64,000 nt of DNA, taken from NCBI GenBank assembly GCA_014871385.1, contig CM026424.1:9153566-9217565 (forward strand). The letters run 5' to 3'. Both the position numbers and the translations under genes were made by a program. The notes beneath the pieces were generated by a model. It was not told the DNA's origin. It ran no database searches and saw only the letters and a list, made by a program, of their open reading frames with translations. The stretch is from Ceratodon purpureus. Taxonomy: Eukaryota; Streptophyta; Bryopsida; Pseudoditrichales; Ditrichaceae. Shown piece by piece: positions 1 through 11,836 of the stretch (position 1 is the stretch's first letter; every line of letters starts with the position of its first letter).

Positions 1-477
1 CATGTAAGTGTGGTTATGGATTTGTTGTAGTTGGTTTAAGCATCTGTAGTACACAGAAAGAGGTGTACTTATATGATGTGAATGAAATGGGTCATACTAC
101 AACTCTGAAAATTTATAACTAATTCATTCTTCATCCAAAAATTATGTTTCAACTTTTGTTGGATTCCATTTTTCTTGCGTACCTCTAAAAAATAACAACA
201 CCAAATAATATCAATGGCTCATATCTGTATTTCTTATTCAGTTGGGAATGGGAAACCACCTTAGCTCTGGTCCATGAAAAAAGGAGGACAAAAGACTGGA
301 TGCCTTTACAAATAACTCAATTATGTGGAATATTTTACATCATTGCATGGTATAGATCAAAAGCTTTGTAAGACGATTGAGCTCTCTTTTTTTCAAATGA
401 AAACTAGTTCCATTTTTTTTGGAATTCTCACCTTTTGTAATATTTATTGTTTGCAAAAGATTGTGATTTATTGCTTA

Positions 478-609
478 GAGTTGTTGACTCATGCCGAGGA
501 AGACTTATTGATATTATTGAATGAACATGATGAGTCCATTAAGGAAGATGTTGTGCACCTTATGTCAAGAGCCAGTGCATTCTTCCGGAATAAAAAGATC
601 ATTGACTAA
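478..609 (+). pseudogene. Pds5-like cohesin-associated fragment
   Basis: A short open stretch encodes ELLTHAEEDLLILL followed by an amphipathic helix, ending in a stop at 609. The pattern resembles a HEAT-repeat helix pair of plant PDS5 (sister chromatid cohesion) proteins, where an 'HAEEDL..LL' helix precedes 'IKEG..H..AKAG'. No other exon is visible in the AT-rich flanks, so this would be an isolated captured or decayed exon. The family assignment is from memory of the motif, not from a search, and could be coincidental. Confidence 0.3.
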
Positions 610-3579
610 GAGGAGGTGAAAAACTAGGCACCATTTACCCTTTTAGTTGATTTTTGTAAATGTTCATCATCACGTTGTTTTGGAGTAATGTTCATTTGAT
701 ACTATAACAACTTTGTTTAAGGTGGGTGTATGTGCAGCTTTTGCACATGTATCCAACTTACGTTCCTTGTGGTTTAGAAAGTTTTTTCTATTGAGTTCAT
801 TTCATACTAAAAACAACCTATGCTGCGAAAGTTGTCAATTTTCTATTGAGTGCTCACTTCTATGGATGTTGATGGAGCATGTTTTGTATTCCAATGATAT
901 AAAATTGCTGAAAAGTGTCCTTTACTTTTAGATATGGAAAGTGAATGAAGTTACTTCATTTGTGCACTTCCTACTCTACTTTTTTTTATTGAAATTCTCT
1001 TCACAAGTATTTTCCATTAAGACATGTATAAACAAAAGAAGGAACTAGAGACTCAACTTGTTCACAAACTCCATTAACTTCCATAAATTTCTCATTTTGG
1101 GTTGCAAGAGCTCCTAGGTTGTTGACCTAACTCCAATTATGTGGAATAAAAAAGACTTCTTCCATTAGTTGTTTGAGTAGTTTTAAGTAAGGTAAAACAG
1201 ATGGACTTGGACATTGCCTAAGTTGTATATTAAAGTGCAAGTAAATCAAAGTGTCTTGTACCTTTGGTTACCTAAGCCAATGAATTTTTCATTATCTTAG
1301 GATAGAGCTCCAGAGTTGTAATTTTTTGGTAATAGAAAGTTTCCAACTACATGTAAGTTGTAACTTGTATGCCATAATTCATTCATAGATAATGTATTTT
1401 TCAAGCTTAGGAAAGAGTGGTTGGACTTCAATTAAAGAAGGAGAAGAACTCCGGCCCTTGAAGGGGCCCATGTGAATATAGTGTTTGTTCATTCTATTCA
1501 CTAATCCAATGGTCACTAGACAAAAGATAATGAATTTCGAGCAACTCATCCGTTTCAAAAGTAAACACTTTTCTACACTAAGTGCCTCTAGACTAAGTGC
1601 CTTGAAGACAATCGACTTGTCATCCCCCCAAGGTCTTTTGGATACCCATACAACGAGGTCTCAAGAACCCCCACCACAATTGGATGGACTATGGTAGTAG
1701 GCACTACGTTGGCATTGGAATTCAAACTCACAACCACCTCGACCGTGTGCCATGTCTCAAACCACTACACCACGACCATTTGGATTATCTACGTGACAAT
1801 ATGTCTGGAATTGACTATCAATAAATTAAAATTTTAAGAGGTTCCTTCAAAAAGTACCAATTGGCAAAGACAATTCTATATTCTTTCATATACTTGCAAT
1901 ACACCAATCTCAAAATTTAGTGCAGACTTGGCTATACTAAAAATTTGCAATAATTTTAAAAAAAAATTACAATATAAATAATAAAAACATATATTATTGT
2001 AATAAATATTTAAAATAAATATGAATTTTCAAACTGCTGTATTGCCCCTAAGCGCCTCTCTATGTTCAATAAGGTCCTTCTTTAAAGCAAAGTGAATTCT
2101 TTTATCTTGAACGTCTATAATTCCTTGTTGGTAGTCTTCAAAATTCAAACCTCTTTTCATATTGATTTCTTAAGGCTCAACAAAACCCTCGTTTGTTAGA
2201 CCTATATCCATTGGTCGACAAAAATTGCATGGAAGTTGCCGTGAAGCTCCAAAGAAGCACAATTTGAAGCAAAAGAGCTAAAGAGTACTAAACGAGGTAA
2301 ACAAAAAAAGATAAACTTATAATAAAACTAGATGAAATGAATGAAGCATTTGGTAATCTTGTAAATGTTGATGATGTGGGAAGTTTTGAGAGACCAATAA
2401 GAGAATCAACTAGTGACAATGGTCATTTTACCGCATTACTTGATTCTAAATGATTTTTGAATTGCAATATTTATTAAAACACACTTTTAATAAGAATGCT
2501 TTATTAATCCTCGGATTTGTTGAGCTCATTGTGATTTTTTGAGATGTACAGCGTGTAAGTTAGCCATTTCCAGATTGGAGAACTTCAACACATCAGAAAT
2601 TGTAAAACTAAAACTACAACACTTGCATTTGAATTTCAACTACAATACTTACGTCTCTTCTTCTATTTTTCATTCAAATCACAAGTGCTACTTGATCCTT
2701 GAACACTTTGTGAAGACAAATTGACAAATTGACTTGTTGATCATTTGAAGAATTTGGCTTCAATTCCTTGCCAAAGAGAATCGTAATGTCCCTTTTCTTT
2801 CGTGATCACCGGCACGGATCGCACTCAAAGGTAGATAATCAATGTAAATACAATGATATCTTACAAAACGTGTCAATTTTGCTGCACTAAATTTTAATTT
2901 CTTCAAATATCAGAATACTTGCATGGGGTTCTGTACTCAAAAAATTTTAACTTTGAATTCCTCCCCTCACTTTGACTTGTTCCCATTAATTATATCCGTG
3001 AGGGGTTGGATTTTGCATAACTTAACCCGTAAAGGCGCCAAGTTTGTTGGATTTGAACCATTTTCAAAGAATTATTATAAAATTGAGGACGAAGACATAC
3101 TTAGGTCTTGATGATTAATAAAAGTTAGAGCTTCATATTTTTAAGTCAAATCCGTACGGTTGGATTTACTATTATTGTCACTAAATTTTTTCCATAAAAT
3201 TTGAAACAAAAAATTCAATTTTTTTCTTAATTAAGTTATGAAGAGAATATTCATGATTTTTGATGAATATTCATGGAATGGATTTGGAATGTAGTGATCT
3301 CACACCTATATTTTTGGAGAATTTTTTCATTAACTCGAACTAAAATCTCATTATTTTGATGGCCATTTTGAACTAAAAATCAACGAACTCAACCTCTAAC
3401 TTACATCTATTCTCAAAATTTTATAGAATTATGCAATAAAGCAATATCAAATCCAACCGTCGATTAGTGAAATAAACTTGTCAAGGTACTTTATAAAAAA
3501 ACCAGCCTAAAAAACTCTTGATTAGGGAATATTTGCTCTCTGAAAAATGTCATTGATCCAAAACGGGTTGATTTGGCCT
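610..3579. other. AT-rich intergenic stretch, no gene seen
   Basis: Only short ORFs without recognisable domains, no splice-consistent exon chains and no RNA gene were found. Homopolymer A/T runs are frequent. The segment near 1470-1540 weakly resembles 39290-39350, suggesting old interspersed-repeat residue. Confidence 0.5.
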
Positions 3580-3583
3580 TTAA

Positions 3584-4430
3584 CCCCTAAAGGACAAAGT
3601 GGCAAAATCAGGCTTTTTTAGAGTTTGGACATGTACATGTGACTTCAATTTAAGTTGAGATTTTTGGATTTTTTTGTGAACATATGCCGTAACAAAGACT
3701 TTGAAGGAATCTATTTTTTTTTCAATCAGACATTTATAAAAATAGTTATAGTACCCAAGTGGAAAAAACTGTTCGAGGGGCAATTTGGGCAGCCATGCTA
3801 AATGTATCAGTTAATTCTCAGAATGTTTCTATAAATACTTCATGTTGTCATCTTTGAGGTTTCCAAAAGAAAGCAACTTTGAGTGCATAATGTTCACTCC
3901 ACAAAATATCAAAGTTTTCTCACAGTTTCAGGAAGTGTACTAAAAAAAACTTCTTCTTTCCTTCATAAAAGTTAGAAAAAATATTATTTTAGGTTTTTTC
4001 TTTTTTTTCACTTAAAATATCAACATCAATCTTTACATTGACCGTTTGGATTGGGACTTCATAACATAATGGAATTTCTAGAAAAGAAATAAGACTTAGC
4101 ATTCTTGTGTATTCAACTTAATAAAAATATTGTTTCAACATGCTACACTTGTCTTTTGTGTGTAATTTTTTGTAAAAAAAGTTAGAGTGTGTTGACCTAG
4201 TCAAAAACTGTGTAAAAAATGTTTGTTTTTAAATTTCAATCGTTATAATCTTCTAATCTCTATGGTCGATTATGATGAAATTTATTGAGCTATCTACTAC
4301 AATAATCTAGTTGAAGATCTTATGGTTAGAATTAAAAAAAATCATGTTTTTTAGTCATTCATGGTTTGTACATTAAAAATGGCAGTTTTGAAGCATTTTT
4401 GGGTAAAACATAGTCGAGGAACTTTAGGGG
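3584..4430. mobile_element. TTAA-flanked non-autonomous DNA element, copy 1
   Basis: The element is bounded by TTAA on both sides (3580-3583 and 4431-4434). Its ends are inverted: CCCCTAAAGGAC at the left and the complement of CCCCTAAAGTTC at the right. It is 847 bp, AT-rich and has no coding capacity. The first 110 bp are clearly related to the left end of the element at 14841-15703 (both have a 'ggctttttt-ga-tttgg-catgtac' block). TTAA target duplications with C-rich termini are known from piggyBac-type elements. Assignment to that superfamily is inference because no transposase is present. Confidence 0.6.
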
Positions 4431-4434
4431 TTAA

Positions 4435-6249
4435 GGGTTAAGATTTTTCTAGGGAATGCAGGCCTGGTCTGTTGATGACTAATACGAGTTTAGCAAATGA
4501 GATGTGCATGACATGGGGCAAGCTATTGATATTTTGCAGCAGTCTACCTCCTATTAGTTCACTCAATTGCTCATAATTTGCAAATGTAAGCCAACAAATT
4601 ACAGAAATTTGGACATAGTTTAATTTCTGAAATTTAAACAACCTTTTTCCAAGATCTTCAAACCCTAGTGCTCTGTTGATTTATAAGGTTAGTTATTCCT
4701 CCTCTACTGTACACTGATGCTTACATATTATGTGAGGTAGAATTTCCATGATGTAACTCCTTCCACAAATCAATCACACCCACTTCACAAATTTCTACAT
4801 AACTCAATGTTCAACAGCACGCAGTCAAAGGCTATTCAGTTCTCAACACCAAGAAGCAGTCCACGAACTCCAGGGCCGTCCAAATCCACGAACTCAACAC
4901 AAAATGCCATGAATTGTGGGCAACTCAGGATGTGAGTGGACAGCCAGCGCTACTGGACGAACAACTGGAGTCTGGAGTACTTGTCCTCACATAACTTTTC
5001 CAGTATTTTGGAATATATCACTACGTGACCAAATATAGACCAAGCCCAAAGTCATCTGGGCCATTGCTATAAGAAGCATTCTATACACCCTATACTTCAT
5101 GTTTCAACATACATACTATAATTAAAAACACAATATCAAGACTCAAGTTATCATTCAACACAAGCCATGGTCATTGGTGGTCTTGTGAGCGGGAGGTTTC
5201 CCAGCAGTCACGGCCACATTGGGCGCATACGAAAACTGAACAGGAGCAGCACTTCCCAATCATCATTCCCAAACTTCCTGGTCTTTGTACCATGCCCAAC
5301 CTGACCACCTGGTCACTGATAAACTGATAGTGGTGTCTCAGCCCAACAGGCTTTCCGGGCTCTTTGATGACCTGCCCCATTCCACCCCTGCATGCACTCA
5401 TGGTAATGACATGATACAGAGTACGCTGCACAAGCCAGTAGCCCCAGCCCCTAACCTATTCTATTTCAGCATCATTCCGGTCCAGGTTTCAGAATGTCAT
5501 TTCTTGTGAGGCTCTCAACTTGTCAGTGCCTGTTTAGTTGAATAGGATAATCTTGGTTAGGTTTGCTTTGGGGCACGTAACATGATTGCACGCTTAGGAA
5601 AGAATTTATATATTAAATATTAAATATAATATTTTTCATTTATTTTTGAGGGTGAACAAACCTGCTATCGACATATAATATGTCAATATTGACATGATAA
5701 TATAGTGATATGTAGGTGATGTTTGGAAAATACTTTAGCTATTGACCTTAACCTCTAAATTCTTTTTGCCATTTCTTACCACAATTTTCAAAAGAGTAAA
5801 AACACCAAAGCAAAGACTTTCTTAGCATCTCCAATTGTAGTCTCTTAACCTAAGATACTAAAATCATATGTATAAAAATTCATTAATCCCTAGAGTTCAT
5901 TGAAACTGGCTTTGGATTGGCTTTAGATTATAAGACTATTGTGTAGGATTATTACGGATGAAAAACACTTTTCCTTGACTTTTTCAATTTAGATATTTAA
6001 TGAAAAAAAATGGAAAATATTATACATATATATTATATATATATATAATATTTGAAAAATAAATTTTGTTTCTCAGTAATTTATTTTTTTAATTTATTTT
6101 AAAAAAAAATCACTATAAACCTAAGATGGATTTAAAATGAACAAATATCATATGAAATATTTTTTTGTATTTGTATTTTTTCATTTTTTTCAATTTTTGT
6201 TTCTGAATTATTTATGACCAAAGCTGCTACCAACGTACGGTAGCATCAC
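4435..6249. other. Intergenic stretch with short TIR-element ends
   Basis: No gene is recognised. 5160-5520 is less AT-rich and carries overlapping short ORFs on both strands without a known domain. 5645-5690 and 6105-6245 look like right ends of the short TIR element family described at 35015-35281 (ends of the type ACAAACCTGCTA-CGTACGGTA). Confidence 0.4.
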
Positions 6250-7237
6250 ATAATAAAAGTGAGTAACATATCATGGGATAGACAAATGGACAAATGGACT
6301 CTTTACCGTATTCACGCCGATCGGTTGAAACAACGAGCGCCCTTCTCCTCCTCAAGGCGCAAGGAAAGGACGACGGTCCAAGAATGGTTCCAATCTCGTC
6401 CCCCTCGAAAATATCGGCGACCAAGCCCCTGTTCAGTTGAACCAATTCACTGTATTCAAGTACAGCACAACTCCACTCCGTCGCTCGCAGCTTCTCACGC
6501 ACATGCGGCGGACGGTGCCAGTGTCGCCCCCGCAAAACCATGAACCCAAAAATCCAACACCAACACACAAAATTCCCCATCACCCCAAAATAAAAAACAA
6601 AAAAACAAAAACGAAGGAAGGAAGGATCGCAGGCAAAAACCTCCCCAAAAAACAAAACATTCAAAGCAACGACCTCTCCAACTCCACCTCTCTCGCCCCA
6701 ACACACCACTCCACTCCACTCCTCCCCATCCCGGAGCACACCTCTGTGCGCACAGCCTGCACGGCTGCTGCTGTGCTCGCTCGGCAACTCTCCCTCTTGC
6801 TGCTTGGCAATTCTCTCTCTTGCTGCTTGGCAATTCTCTCCCTTTGCTCTTTCTCAATTGCTGTCTCTGCATTAAGAGTAGCATGTGCTATCTCAGTCCT
6901 AGTCCGTGCGCGCGGTCGGAGTCAGTAACTAACATTACTTATGACTCATGAATAGACCAGAGTCAGTCTTCTATCAATTGTCTAGCTTTAAGAAAAGACA
7001 TTCTTCTTCTGTCAATTGTCTAGCTTCAAAGAATTAAGAGCAGTATCTATGTCTCAGGTGGCTTATTTAGTAGAACAACTTTAGACTTGACTAGTTGAAC
7101 AACAGCGGACTTGATTTTCTCTAAATTTTAGTGTTGTTGCTGTGTAAATTATAGAGGTTGTGAGAGGTGGTAGAATATTAGCTAGGGAGGAGTTTGGGGG
7201 AGGGGCGATGGTGGAGGGGAGGGGGGAGGAGTGAGAG
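6250..7237 (+). promoter_or_regulatory. Probable upstream/leader region of the DUF1336 gene
   Basis: Composition changes from AT-rich to GC/CT-rich here, as is common over plant promoters and 5' leaders. Overlapping ORFs on both strands (for example 6227-6787 minus and 6437-6928 plus) have low-complexity translations and look like composition artefacts. An in-frame TGA at 7232-7234 stops any extension of the downstream reading frame from the ATG at 7208. An upstream exon or leader intron is possible but not demonstrated. Confidence 0.4.
6783..6848. repeat. 23-bp CT-rich tandem repeat, about 3 units
   Basis: Near-identical units beginning GGCAA and containing CTCTTGCTGCTT follow each other at 23-bp spacing, with the third unit partly diverged. 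They lie in the probable leader or promoter of the DUF1336 gene. Confidence 0.7.
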
Positions 7238-8218
7238 ATGAGGGAGGGGAGTGGGGAGAGGATGCATGCGGTGGTGCCGGTGCGGGGGGAGGAGGGGATG
7301 GAGGGGAAGGGGAGGGAGAGGGAGGAGTGGGTGCGGGAGGTGAGGGAGGGGGGGTCGTTGCGGAATGTGGAGCTCGAGAGCGAGGGGGAGCACGGGTGGG
7401 CGTCGCCGGGGGCGGGGTTGTTCATGGCGAGGGGGGTGAATTACTTCCAGAAGAAGGTGAAGACGCCGTGCGAGGGGACGTTGATGAAGCCGCTCGGGGT
7501 GGACTGGTTGAGGTCGAACGGGCGGCTGGATCATGTGCTGGCGCATCCGGAGAATCGCGTCATGCAGGCGTTCGAGGAGAAGGCGAGCGGGGAGGCGAGG
7601 AAGAGCTCGTTCATCATGGCGATTAACTTGCAGGTGCCGGGGAAGGAGCATCACAGCGCGGTGTTTTACTTCGTGACGGACGAGCATATCGCCGAGGGGT
7701 CGCTGTTGTACCGGTTTATTCACGAGGACGATGCGTTCCGGAACAGCAGGTTTAAGCTGATCAATCGGATTGTGAAGGGGCCGTGGATCGTGAAGGCCGC
7801 GGCGGGGAACCACGCGGCGTGCTTGCTGGGGAAGGCGCTCACGTGCCGGTACATCAAGGGAGGGAACTATCTGGAAATTGATGTTGATATAGGGTCGTCG
7901 ACGGTGGCGAATGCGATCTTGCATTTGGCGCTCGGGTATGTGACGACTGTGTCTGTGGATATGGCGTTTCTGATCGAGAGCCAGACGGATGAGGAGTTGC
8001 CGGAGAAGCTGCTAGGAGCGGTGCGAATAGCGCAGATAGAGATGGAGGCGGCTTCGTACCTGGAGGCGGTCCCGGAGAGCGTGTCCGCGGCGGCGCACAA
8101 CCAGCCGGCGTTCCAGTCTGGGCTCTACTGGCGCAAGTTTGGCAAGAGCTTGTCCAAGCTCGGCCATGGCCATGGGAGCAAGAACGGGAGAATTGATGTC
8201 GACGAGGGCGAGAATTAG
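7238..8218 (+). CDS. DUF1336 (EDR2 C-terminal domain) protein
   Basis: A single uninterrupted 326-residue frame. From about residue 60 it follows the EDR2_C/DUF1336 family closely: ARGVNYFQKKVK, the KPLGVDWLRS block, an NLQVPGKEHHSAVFYF core, SLLYRFI-DDAFRNSRFKLINRIVKGPWIVK, and LEIDVDIGSS near the end. In EDR2 this domain sits behind PH and START domains; here only the DUF1336 part is encoded, as in the many small plant paralogues. The first 55 residues are Glu/Gly/Arg-rich and not conserved-looking, so the true start might be an in-frame ATG further in (for example residue 10 or 20), or there may be an upstream exon. The gene is much more GC-rich than its surroundings. The molecular function of stand-alone members is not established; lipid or membrane association is inferred from EDR2. 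Confidence 0.9.
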   Translation: MREGSGERMHAVVPVRGEEGMEGKGREREEWVREVREGGSLRNVELESEGEHGWASPGAGLFMARGVNYFQKKVKTPCEGTLMKPLGVDWLRSNGRLDHVLAHPENRVMQAFEEKASGEARKSSFIMAINLQVPGKEHHSAVFYFVTDEHIAEGSLLYRFIHEDDAFRNSRFKLINRIVKGPWIVKAAAGNHAACLLGKALTCRYIKGGNYLEIDVDIGSSTVANAILHLALGYVTTVSVDMAFLIESQTDEELPEKLLGAVRIAQIEMEAASYLEAVPESVSAAAHNQPAFQSGLYWRKFGKSLSKLGHGHGSKNGRIDVDEGEN

Positions 8219-11200
8219 TAGCGGGAGACGGTGAAGGTGGTGACGGACGGAAGGCCTGCGTGCGGAGAGAGCTATGATGCTCCTTTTGGATGGAATTGAG
8301 GCTCTGTTCTGCATGCCGGCCGGTGTAATTAACGATCGCGAAGGACGCAGAACAGTGTGTCCTGAGGCTCAGTTGCACAGGGTGGGCATTCCATAAGGAC
8401 ATTCCTAATTTTGTAGAACTATGCAACAAACAACCTAGTGTTTCGAATACGAGAAACCAATTATTTTCTCACGCTTCGGCATGTAAAGAGAAACTTTTTT
8501 AATCGCTTATGGTAGGGTGGTGCAAAGTTCACGAGTGTCTGTGCGAGCATTGGGGGACGTGCATGTGTTGAGAGTTGTGTATCTTGGTGGTGGTACTGTT
8601 GATTTTGTTGAGGACATAGTTTCACTGTGCTCTTATGAGTTTTTGTATCCTGCATGGCTTGCTATTTGCTTTCGGTTACTGCACTCCACATTGAAGTGCG
8701 GAGGACAAGCAAACTCTTCATGTACAGAGGGAGACGCTTTCTCTACAGTGTTATGTAGCCGACTCCTCCTGTAGGTCTGGTTGCACCATGTTTCCAAATT
8801 CCCACCATTGATGTCTTCAGTCTTCGACGGCTAATCTCTGATTTCACCCTGTGCTCGGCAGGACTCAGGCGGCTGTCATTGATGTCTAAGTTAATTTCTA
8901 ACAGGATCTGGAAAATTCTCTGTATCTACAGTAATGTTTCTTCAGATGTCACGGAGTAAGATTGTAGTGTGGGGTCAATCATCCTTGTGAGAATGCTTTT
9001 GTTGGTTCCTCGTGAAATTTGGCTGTGTGTGAAGTTTAAGAGGTGCTCTTTGATATTAATACGCTGTTTTTATGTCGATCTTCCGAGTTTTAATACTTGA
9101 TATGTTCTGAGGAATGATATTCTTTTCTTTAGACAATGACTAGTGAGTATGCGACCTGGGCATTTTAAAATATGACCACAGATATAAGGCGGAGTATGAG
9201 TAGTTTGTTTTCCTTTAGGCACTCGTTTCAGCTCTACCTTATCGGACTCTAATGGACTTTGGCCTCTTAAAAGGTTAGTGATCATTCAGATCGGTATCTC
9301 CCCTTGAAGGCTTCTCCGTGCTTCAGGCTGCAAACATTTTGTTATGATCACTTCAAAGCAGGGACCAACGGCCATCAGAGCGGTGCTGGACAAGGAGAAG
9401 GGAGTGCGGCACTGTAGAGGTAAAAGGTGAGTTCGAATTGACAGAATCAAATAGAAGTTTAACTTCAGAAAACGATTTCTTTTTTCATTGAAAAACGTTA
9501 TGTTGCACCTAGATCCTACCATCTTTTAGCTTTCATGTAACTAGAGATTTGGCATAGATCGCTGTGTTCATTTACATAAACTCACGAGCTGCATGACCTG
9601 GTGGGGATCCTTTCAGCACGAGCCATGGACTATTCATGAGGTTGAGACTTTGGTTCTTTCACGAAGTTCTACAATAGACACTCTTACATGTAAAAGAATA
9701 CTATCTGCCCTCCTAGTTTTTTCAACACACCGTGTTTCTTATGTTGGTATGCAGGTAGAATTCAGTTTTAGGTGATGAGATGACATCAACTATGAAACCT
9801 TGTGCGAGGCTGTCAGTGCCGAGTATCGGTTTTCGTCCAATCCTCCTCCTAAGGCGTTTTACATTTCTGATTCTGTGAACTTCGGTGAGCAAAGGGAATG
9901 CTTATTGATGCTGATGAGGGTTGTTTCTTCTGCTTTTCTTGCAATAAATTCTTTTTGTTTGCGTCCAAAAAAACGAAAAGAAGAAGTAATGCTTACTAAA
10001 TTATATTGGTTACGTGACAGAAGTTAATGAGTACCTAGTCTGCTTACTTTAATGTTTACTTTAGATGGCCTTGAGCTGATTCCATAGATTTCTGTGGGAA
10101 AATTATGTAGCTACCAGTTGTGTATACGTAAATGGTATGTGTGCTGAAGAAATAGTGTTTGGGAACTTGAATGAAGCCTCAAATGGTTATTTTTCTGCAT
10201 ATTGATAGAAGGTTGGGAGATATCACCACACACCAATTTATGGAACAAGTTAATCCAAGTTTGTGGATATCATACACCAATTTTGAAAGGCATGTGAATT
10301 GGGTTAAGGCTATAGAATTTTATCTAAGGCCTTCTCACCATCACAGCTAGGACATATTTTAATTTTGCCTAGAAGCTCCACACAAGGCACACAACATTGA
10401 TGGGTTAGCATTTAGGAATGACAAATCCAGCTTGTCACCAAAAAATACTAGGTAGCGTATTTGCCCTTGGATTGTTCTTATATTGAGTTGATCATGTAAC
10501 AAACCTAGTACTGACAAATATATTGTGTATGAACAACTCTCAAATATATGTTGTGTCAACGAAAAAAGAGACCCACTCTGGTATGGTTCACAATTAATTA
10601 TACTTACACATTTTGATTACAAAATCTTAACAAATACCAAAATACAACCTAAGCTTCACTATAATTAACCATTTTCATAAATAACTTCAGATCAAACCCG
10701 TTGTGTTTTGAATCAAACACTTCTTATGGTGAAATGCCATCATAACTAAACCATCCTCTTTAAAAGAAACACTTCATAGTCCACCACTTAACAAACATCC
10801 AACAATATAAAATAGAAAAGAAGATTCCTTTCCTACCAACAAGAATCATACACTACAATCATATTAACCAGAAAACGTACCATTGCAACTAAATGCAATT
10901 TCATGTCGACATCTTCACTTCCAATCTTAGTGCTTGCATGGCAACTTTTATTGCAAACCCAAATATCCGAACGTCAAGCAATGATAGTGAATATGTTTTA
11001 TTTTTATTTTTTAATTAACTCAAAATTCTTGGAGTTGTATTCAATATTCAATGATCTAAAAGCAAAAAAACCTTATCCATAGTAGGAGGTCCGTAGAACC
11101 AAAACTAATTTGCCATCAAAACCAAGTACTATAGAATTAGAAATCGTGGTAAGCGGACCAAATCTAGCAACTGCTGACACATGCCAAAACATAGTGGCAT

Positions 11201-11277
11201 CCTTATTGGTTTATGCACCTCTAAAACCGCCAAGGAATTAGTGTTGCACACAATTCCTTGTGTTGCTGCAACTTTAA
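8219..11277. other. 3' flank of the DUF1336 gene and intergenic DNA
   Basis: 8219-9060 is mixed composition and plausibly 3' UTR; no clear poly(A) signal was fixed. From about 9060 on there are only short ORFs without recognised domains and no exon chain. 10040-11270 is AT-rich with nothing identifiable. Confidence 0.4.
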
Positions 11278-11673
11278 CCCCTGAACGTTTGTTGAGGTCC
11301 CGAGATACTACCTGCGGCCCTAGCTCTACACTCGGTAGAAGTCCCCACTTGACTTCAAATCTGCAGCGATTTGCGAATTCTAACCGTAACGATGGAAGCA
11401 AAGCACAACTCGCCTACCTCTGCAATCGATCGCGTTGAGACTGTTGGGTGCTCCGCCCATGTACACTACCTCGTACCGTACCCCACTTCGAATACAAAGC
11501 CTCGTATCTGCCAGATGGCGCCACCGTACGGGATGCACCATACACCGATGGATGCGTCTTCTCGAGGCACACAATTTCCCTTTTGAGGTCCGGTTCATTT
11601 GAAGAGTGCAGGCCGCTCAAATACCAAGAAAACCCCGCATAGGGCCACAAAGGGCCTTCAGGACGTTCAGGGG
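11278..11673. mobile_element. TTAA-flanked short element, copy with 11-bp perfect TIR
   Basis: TTAA lies at 11274-11277 and again at 11674-11677. The inward ends are CCCCTGAACGT on both sides (perfect 11-bp terminal inverted repeat). At 396 bp and GC-richer than its surroundings it cannot encode a transposase; the overlapping short ORFs inside have no recognisable domain. The interior does not resemble the 3584 and 14841 elements, so it is a different subfamily sharing the CCCCT start and TTAA target. Confidence 0.65.
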
Positions 11674-11836
11674 TTAATCCTTAGAAGAGAAATCTAAATG
11701 TTTGAAGAATATTTGGAGCAATGTTGAGTTTCCACCACTAAATTTAGAAGTAAATTACATTTTTAAATCACATTCAAGTAGCATTTTTCCCATTGATCAT
11801 GCGTGGGAAAGAAAATTTCTAGAAATGATTATTTGA

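Noticed and set aside
6227-6928. Overlapping ORFs of 94-186 codons on both strands
   Set aside because: Repetitive, biased translations in a CT-rich leader or promoter region, with no domain and no splice link to the DUF1336 frame.
7178-7924. 248-codon Pro/Arg/His-rich ORF antisense to the DUF1336 gene
   Set aside because: Antisense shadow of a GC-rich coding region, with low-complexity translation.
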